From Streptomyces sp. PR69 (GTDB lineage: Bacteria > Actinomycetota > Actinomycetes > Streptomycetales > Streptomycetaceae), in assembly GCF_026420845.1 (NCBI RefSeq), contig NZ_JAOWCB010000002.1:305201-369200 (forward strand): a stretch of DNA of 64,000 nt, in the 5' to 3' direction. Both the position numbers and the translations under genes were made by a program. Of this stretch, positions 60,034 through 64,000 are shown piece by piece. The first letter of the stretch is position 1; every line of letters begins with the position of its first letter. The notes under the pieces were generated by a model. It made no database searches, was not told the DNA's origin, and saw only the letters and a program-made list of their open reading frames with translations.

Positions 60034-61228
60034 AAGCCCCTATGTTTCGTCAAGCGGCAGAAGGGAGTTGACTCGCGGCCAGGGGTTGGATGTGCCGGTA
60101 GAGCTCGCGGGCGACGTATCGCTTCAGACACCGGATGATCTCGCGCTTGGACATGCCCTCGGCGGTGCGTCGCTCCAGATACTTCTGGGTACGTTCGTCC
60201 CAGCGTATGCGGGTCATCACAACGCGGTAGAGGGCGGCGTTGGCTTGGCGGTTGCCGCCGCGGTTCAGGCGTCGGCGCTGGGTCTTGCCGGAGGATTGCT
60301 CGACCGGGCTGACGCCGCACAGCGCGGCGAAGGATGCTTCGTCAGTGATCCGATCAGGGTTGTCACCTGCGGCGATGAGGAGTACTGCGGCACTGTCGGG
60401 CCCGACACCGACCAGGTCCAGCATCTGGGGCCGGCAGGCGCGGACGGCCCTGGTGGTGCGCCGGGTGAGCTCTTTGACCTCGTCGGACAGGTGCTGGACT
60501 CGGCGGGCAAGCAGACGCATCGTGAAGACGGCCTCGCCCCGGTCATCGACGTCGAGGGACGCGCAGGTGGCAACCAGCGCAGGGTTGCTCAGGCCGGTGA
60601 GGAGTTCGCGCAGATCTGGGTCGATGGACATGAGGACGGCCTTGAGCTGGTTCAGCGCCTGAGTGCGGGCCTTGACGGCCGATTCCTTGGCCAGCCGCAG
60701 GACCCGCATGTCCTCCACGGGCCCGTCCGCGCTCTTCGGCACGGTGGTGGCCCGTCCGGACAGCACCGCGCGGGCGGCCGCGTCCGCGTCGATGGCGTCG
60801 GTCTTGCCGCGCTTGCGCCGGGTGGCACGGTCGGGCTGGTTGATCTCGACGACGTCGATGCCCTCCCGGCGCAGGACCCGGGTCAGCGCGGTCCCGAAGG
60901 ATCCCGTGCACTCGACCCCTGCCCGGTGCAGAACGCCGAACGACCGTCCCCAGGAAAGCAGTTGGCGATAGCCGACGGCGGTGGTCGGGAACTCCTGGTG
61001 GGCGAGCGAGGCGCCCAGGGTGGTGATGACAGCGGCGACGTGGATGTCCTTGTGGGTGTCCACCCCGAGGATCACCTCCTCCGCCGCCCCAGGGACCTGC
61101 TGCGCGGGCAGCGTCGGCTGGGGCATGCTGGTGACGGTCACGAGGCTCCTTGGACTGGGGCTGGTGGCTGACACCGGTCCGGTGGGCGGTCAGAACTGTG
61201 ACGGTGCTTTGTGCAGCAAAGCCCCTAT
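60034..61228. mobile_element. IS110-family insertion sequence
   Basis: The element contains one transposase gene (60050-61141, minus). AAGCCCCTAT occurs at both edges (60034-60043 and 61219-61228), which I take as the boundaries: about 1.18 kb plus one repeat copy. No terminal inverted repeats are seen, as expected for IS110. The end beyond the transposase stop is only about 6 bases; the other end is about 77 bases and contains hairpins CACCGG-T-CCGGTG (61172-61184) and GCTTTG...CAAAGC (61206-61222). IS110 elements carry a bridge RNA in a non-coding end; here the room for it is short, so the RNA may overlap the 5' coding part or the true boundary may lie further right. Confidence 0.75.
60050..61141 (-). 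CDS. IS110-family transposase (DEDD plus Ser)
   Basis: A 363-residue recombinase. The GTG at 61141 is preferred because AAGGAG lies 4 bases upstream; GTG 61174 and later starts are possible. The RuvC-like DEDD residues are visible as Asp28 (GVDTHKD), Glu77 (VECTG), Asp115 and Asp118 (TDAIDAD). The C-terminal Tnp domain has the SSGKTQRRR region expected to hold the catalytic serine, and NRGGNRQANAALYRVV. The frame is intact without stops, so the element could be active. It would work with a bridge RNA that pairs donor and target DNA. Confidence 0.93.
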   Translation of the reverse strand: MTVTSMPQPTLPAQQVPGAAEEVILGVDTHKDIHVAAVITTLGASLAHQEFPTTAVGYRQLLSWGRSFGVLHRAGVECTGSFGTALTRVLRREGIDVVEINQPDRATRRKRGKTDAIDADAAARAVLSGRATTVPKSADGPVEDMRVLRLAKESAVKARTQALNQLKAVLMSIDPDLRELLTGLSNPALVATCASLDVDDRGEAVFTMRLLARRVQHLSDEVKELTRRTTRAVRACRPQMLDLVGVGPDSAAVLLIAAGDNPDRITDEASFAALCGVSPVEQSSGKTQRRRLNRGGNRQANAALYRVVMTRIRWDERTQKYLERRTAEGMSKREIIRCLKRYVARELYRHIQPLAASQLPSAA

Positions 61229-61308
61229 CGGGACACGTTCACCGGGCCGGCGGCAGTACGCACCGCAGGAGGCCGGGGCCGACAGTTCCACTCCAAGGCA
61301 GCTGCGGC

Positions 61309-61372
61309 CAGTTGTCGCACGGGTCAGGCTCCGGCCCCCTGCGGCACATCACGATCCTCACAGTTGTCGCAC
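61309..61372. promoter_or_regulatory. CAGTTGTCGCAC direct repeats before the MFS gene
   Basis: Two identical 12-base copies at 61309-61320 and 61361-61372, 52 bases apart (about five helical turns), lie upstream of ATG 61397. They are candidate operator half-sites for looping control by the XRE/MmyB regulator. Confidence 0.55.
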
Positions 61373-61396
61373 TCGCGGCGCCGGACCGTCGAGGGC

Positions 61397-62920
61397 ATGA
61401 CTCAACAGCATGCGCACACCTCACCCGGCCTGCGGGCCTGGCTCGGGCTCATGGTGATCCTCGGCCCGGTCCTGCTGGTCTCGATGGACGGTTCGATCCT
61501 CTTCCTGGCGATGCCGAGCATCACCGAGGCCATCTCGCCCACCGCCGACCAGGCGTTGTGGATGCTGGACATCTACGGCTTCGCCGTGGGTTCCCTGCTG
61601 GTCGCCTTCGGCAGCATCGGCGACCGCTACGGCCGGCTCAAGCTTCTGATGATCGGCGCGACCGTGTTCGGCATCGGATCCGCCGGGGCGGCGTTCGCGC
61701 CGAACCCGGAGCTTCTCATCGCCTGCCGGGCGCTCATGGGCGTGGCCGGCGCGACCCTGCTGCCCTCGGCGCTCGCGGTGCTGAGCGAACTGTTCCCCGA
61801 CGCGAAGCAGCGCGCCCGAGCGATCGGGATCTTCGCCGCCGCGTTCGCGGCCGGGTTCGCCATCGGCCCGGTCGTCGGCGGCACCCTGCTCGGGCAGTTC
61901 TGGTGGGGCTCGGTGTTCCTGGTCAACCTGCCCGTCATCGCCGTCTTCCTGGTGCTCGCGCCGGTCCTGCTGCGCGAGGTCCGGGCGACCCGGACCGGTC
62001 GCGTCGACCCGGTCAGCGTCGTGGCCTCTGCCGGGGGCCTGCTGCTTACGATCTACGGCATCAAACACCTGGCCGCGGACGGCTTCTCGGTCCTGCCGGC
62101 GGTGACGGGGCTCCTCGGCCTTGCGGTCCTGACGTTCTTCGCGCTGCGCCAGCGGCGCCTCGAACACCCTCTGATCGACTTCTCCCTGTTCCGCGACCGC
62201 ACCTTCACGATCGCGATCACCACCGGGCTGCTGCCGCTGGCGGCGTGGTCGGCGGCGGCGTACCTGTCCGGCATCTATCTTCAGTCCGTCCTGGGCCTGG
62301 GCGTCCTGCACGCGGCGCTGCTCGCGCTCCCCGGAGCGGCAGTGCTCACCATCACCTGCATCGTCACGCCCGCCTTCGTCGACCGCATCGGCAAGAAGGC
62401 CGCGCTCATCAGCTGCCACTTCACCATCGCCGGCGGCCTGCTGCTGCTCCTGCCCACCACCGTCACCGGCGGCATCGGCTGGTACGTCGCCTCGACCATG
62501 GTCGCTGGAGTCGGCTACGGCATCTCCTTCAGCGTTGTCGCCGACACGGCAGTCGGCGCGGTCCCCGCGGAGCGTGCGGGTTCGGCCGGTGCGATCGCGG
62601 AGACCAGCAACGAGATCGGCAACGCCCTCGGCATCGCGATCCTCGGGTCGCTCGCCGCACTGATCTTCCGCCTCCAGGGGCCGGACCTCGCCCCCACCCT
62701 GGACGAGACGCTCCAGCTGCCGGGCCTCGTGCCCGCGGCGCTCCAGGACGCGAAGGGCGCCTTCGTCACCGGCCTGCACGCCGCCGTCGTGGTGGCCAGT
62801 CTGCTCCATGCCGCGCTCGGGGCCGTCGCCCTGCGCTGGCTCTCCCAGCCGACCGCCGGCGACCCCGAGTCGAGCGGCGCCGACGAGCCCGCGCGGGAGC
62901 AACTGGCGGGCAAGGCCTGA
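61397..62920 (+). CDS. DHA2-type MFS multidrug transporter
   Basis: A 507-residue, 14-helix major-facilitator exporter of the QacA/SmvA group. It shows D-G-S-I-L-F-L-A-M-P in helix 1, G-S-I-G-D-R-Y-G-R-L-K-L as the loop 2-3 signature, and helix 5 GFAIGPVVGG (antiporter motif C). The ATG at 61397 with GAGGG upstream is chosen; the frame from 61211 is non-homologous. It likely exports a cationic drug or metabolite, controlled by the MmyB-type regulator on the far side of the IS element. A 21-bp hairpin follows. Confidence 0.93.
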   Translation: MTQQHAHTSPGLRAWLGLMVILGPVLLVSMDGSILFLAMPSITEAISPTADQALWMLDIYGFAVGSLLVAFGSIGDRYGRLKLLMIGATVFGIGSAGAAFAPNPELLIACRALMGVAGATLLPSALAVLSELFPDAKQRARAIGIFAAAFAAGFAIGPVVGGTLLGQFWWGSVFLVNLPVIAVFLVLAPVLLREVRATRTGRVDPVSVVASAGGLLLTIYGIKHLAADGFSVLPAVTGLLGLAVLTFFALRQRRLEHPLIDFSLFRDRTFTIAITTGLLPLAAWSAAAYLSGIYLQSVLGLGVLHAALLALPGAAVLTITCIVTPAFVDRIGKKAALISCHFTIAGGLLLLLPTTVTGGIGWYVASTMVAGVGYGISFSVVADTAVGAVPAERAGSAGAIAETSNEIGNALGIAILGSLAALIFRLQGPDLAPTLDETLQLPGLVPAALQDAKGAFVTGLHAAVVVASLLHAALGAVALRWLSQPTAGDPESSGADEPAREQLAGKA

Positions 62921-62940
62921 CCGGGCCTGTGCAAAACCCT

Positions 62941-62986
62941 CAAGCATGACTGCCGGCGACCAGAGGGTCGCCGGCAGTCATGCTTG
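62941..62986. terminator. 21-bp perfect hairpin after the MFS gene
   Basis: The arms at 62941-62961 and 62966-62986 pair completely around an AGAG loop, 20 bases after the MFS stop. It is the longest perfect stem noticed in the window. Confidence 0.85.
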
Positions 62987-63033
62987 ACCAACCCCGCACC
63001 AACCCAAGCACCCCAGACACCCCCCGGACACAG

Positions 63034-63073
63034 CGAAACGGCCGCCATCGTGATCACGATGACGACCGTTTCG
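63034..63073. terminator. Composite palindrome downstream of tRNA-Leu
   Basis: A 16-base palindrome CATCGTGATCACGATG (63046-63061) is framed by CGAAACGG (63034-63041) and CCGTTTCG (63066-63073), with symmetric 4-base internal loops. On the minus strand it lies 35 bases past the tRNA 3' end and is its probable terminator. Confidence 0.75.
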
Positions 63074-63107
63074 TCGTTGCTCAGAACACCGATCCGTCGG
63101 TGCTCCG

Positions 63108-63194
63108 TGGTGCGCGAGGGGGGAGTTGAACCCCCACGCCCTTTCGGGCACTGGAACCTGAATCCAGCGCGTCTGCCTATTCCGCCACCCGCGC
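63108..63194 (-). tRNA. tRNA-Leu (anticodon CAG)
   Basis: An 87-nt class II tRNA on the minus strand. The acceptor stem 5' GCGCGGG pairs with CTCGCGC, the anticodon loop TTCAGGT within CTGGA...TCCAG gives CAG (reads CUG), the long variable arm is TGCCCGAAAGGGC(G), the T-loop is GTTCAAC, and CCA is encoded (63108-63110). Confidence 0.96.
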
Positions 63195-63564
63195 ATTGGG
63201 TGTTGCTTGGCGGCCTCACCTCGTCGGTGTGACTGCCTGGCGACATCCAGAACATTAGCACGCTGCTCGGGGTGGATTCACATCCGTTTGTTTCACAGGC
63301 GCACAAGCGAGACAGACAGGGAACAGAACCGGTACGGGGACGGAGTGCGGACCAAGGGGGTGGACTCTCTCTCCCCGAGGCCCCTCCGGACGGCCCCCTC
63401 CAGCGAGCGCCGCGGGTGCGGGACACTGTCAGGAGGCCGCCTCTACGATCCGTGTGAGAGGTGACACTCATCGACGGGGCAGACAAGGGGAACCAGCCGA
63501 TTTCCCGACGCGTGGATACGATCAGTAAGCAGTACCAGGACGACAACGACGGAGGAGGTGCCCC
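63195..63564. other. Promoter region between tRNA-Leu and fhaA
   Basis: A 370-base gap without a gene. It holds the divergent promoters of tRNA-Leu (a TAATGT-like -10 around 63252-63257 on the minus strand) and of fhaA. No other structure is recognised. Confidence 0.5.
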
Positions 63565-64000
63565 ATGGGAGTCCTGAAGCGTTTTGAGCAGCGCCTCGAA
63601 GGCCTGGTCAACGGCACCTTCGCCAAGGTGTTCAAGTCGGAGGTGCAGCCCGTGGAGATCGCGGGCGCCCTCCAGCGTGAGTGCGACAACAACGCCTCGA
63701 TCTGGAACCGCGAGCGGACCGTCGTCCCCAACGACTTCATCGTGGAGCTCAGCGCGCCCGACTACGAGCGGCTGAGCCCGTACTCGGGGCAGCTCGGCGA
63801 CGAGCTGGCCGGGCTGGTCCGGGACTACGCCAAGCAGCAGCGCTACACCTTCATGGGCCCGATCAAGGTGCACCTGGAGAAGGCGGACGACCTTGACACC
63901 GGGCTGTACCGGGTGCGCAGCCGCACGCTGGCGTCGAGTGCGTCACAGTCGCCGGCGGGGCAGCAGGCGCCCGGAGCGCCCGCTCCCGGCGCGGGACCGG
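63565..64000 (+). CDS. fhaA: FHA-domain protein FhaA, N-terminal part (runs off the window)
   Basis: An open frame from ATG 63565 (GGAGGAGG 6 bases upstream) to the window end, 145 residues so far. The opening M-G-V-L-K-R-F-E-Q-R-L-E-G-L-V, then EVQPVEIAGALQRECD, RTVVPNDFIVELSAPDYERL and KVHLEKADDLDTGLYRVRS, is the DUF3662 N-domain of FhaA. A Pro/Gly/Ala linker begins at about residue 125; the FHA domain itself should follow outside the window. FhaA binds phosphorylated targets of PknB-type kinases in peptidoglycan synthesis. The gene normally begins the fhaA-fhaB-pstP-rodA-pbpA-pknB cluster. Confidence 0.93.
   Translation, partial: MGVLKRFEQRLEGLVNGTFAKVFKSEVQPVEIAGALQRECDNNASIWNRERTVVPNDFIVELSAPDYERLSPYSGQLGDELAGLVRDYAKQQRYTFMGPIKVHLEKADDLDTGLYRVRSRTLASSASQSPAGQQAPGAPAPGAGP

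Noticed and set aside
54263..63194. Integrative element inserted at tRNA-Leu
   Set aside because: No integrase gene and no second copy of the tRNA 3' end were found on the left side, so an att-bounded island cannot be supported.

Overview
The window is high-GC DNA with short intergenic gaps, GTG/TTG starts, GTGA/ATGA stop-start overlaps, GGAGG-type ribosome sites and mycothiol-linked, Bpa-proteasome and FhaA-type genes. This points to a Streptomyces chromosome. The gene order (response regulator, two bkd operons, PadR/ABC, Bpa, PaaN, phenylacetyl-CoA oxygenase genes, tRNA-Leu, FhaA) resembles the S. coelicolor segment just left of oriC. A perfect ParB site (parS) at 27724-27737 and several DnaA-box-like sites fit an origin-proximal position.

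Layout. 0.2-8.9 kb: secreted CBM3/GH16-like protein, thioredoxin-NHL protein, methyltransferase, nitrilase-type amidase, MDMPI-type enzyme, MFS plus GntR pair. 8.9-13.6 kb: first branched-chain 2-oxoacid dehydrogenase operon (E1alpha-E1beta-E2, minus strand), divergent from a NarL/DevR-type response regulator. 13.8-20 kb: phosphotransferase, two divergent membrane Ser/Thr kinases, a small surface protein. 20-25.3 kb: PadR-ABC exporter module, an 11-copy GGGCTCC array, and Bpa. 25.6-30.3 kb: overlapping quinone oxidoreductase, K+ channel, MoeA and MobA-like genes, with parS inside the MoeA/channel overlap.

30.4-49.5 kb is a catabolic block: a second bkd operon, divergent bkdR (Lrp), a TetR regulator (PaaR-like), 3-hydroxyacyl-CoA dehydrogenase, PaaN, then after an RNA methyltransferase/HTTM/DUF5819 operon the paaABCDE genes, an acyl-CoA dehydrogenase, a rhodanese and a J-domain protein. 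Three copies of an ACCGnnNGnnCGGT palindrome sit upstream of the second bkd operon, between PaaN and the dehydrogenase, and before paaA. They suggest that one TetR regulator ties branched-chain keto-acid oxidation to phenylacetate oxidation.

49.6-63 kb is more accessory: DUF2252 protein, a DesK-type two-component system whose kinase carries an unusual C-terminal membrane and extracytoplasmic domain, a three-gene ImmA/IrrE - membrane protein - FAD oxidoreductase cassette, a 1-kb mosaic of four truncated genes (thioester reductase, chorismate synthase, shikimate kinase, MFS), and an XRE/MmyB regulator separated from its probable MFS target by an IS110-family element. The window ends with tRNA-Leu(CAG) and the start of fhaA, the first gene of the conserved FHA/cell-wall cluster.
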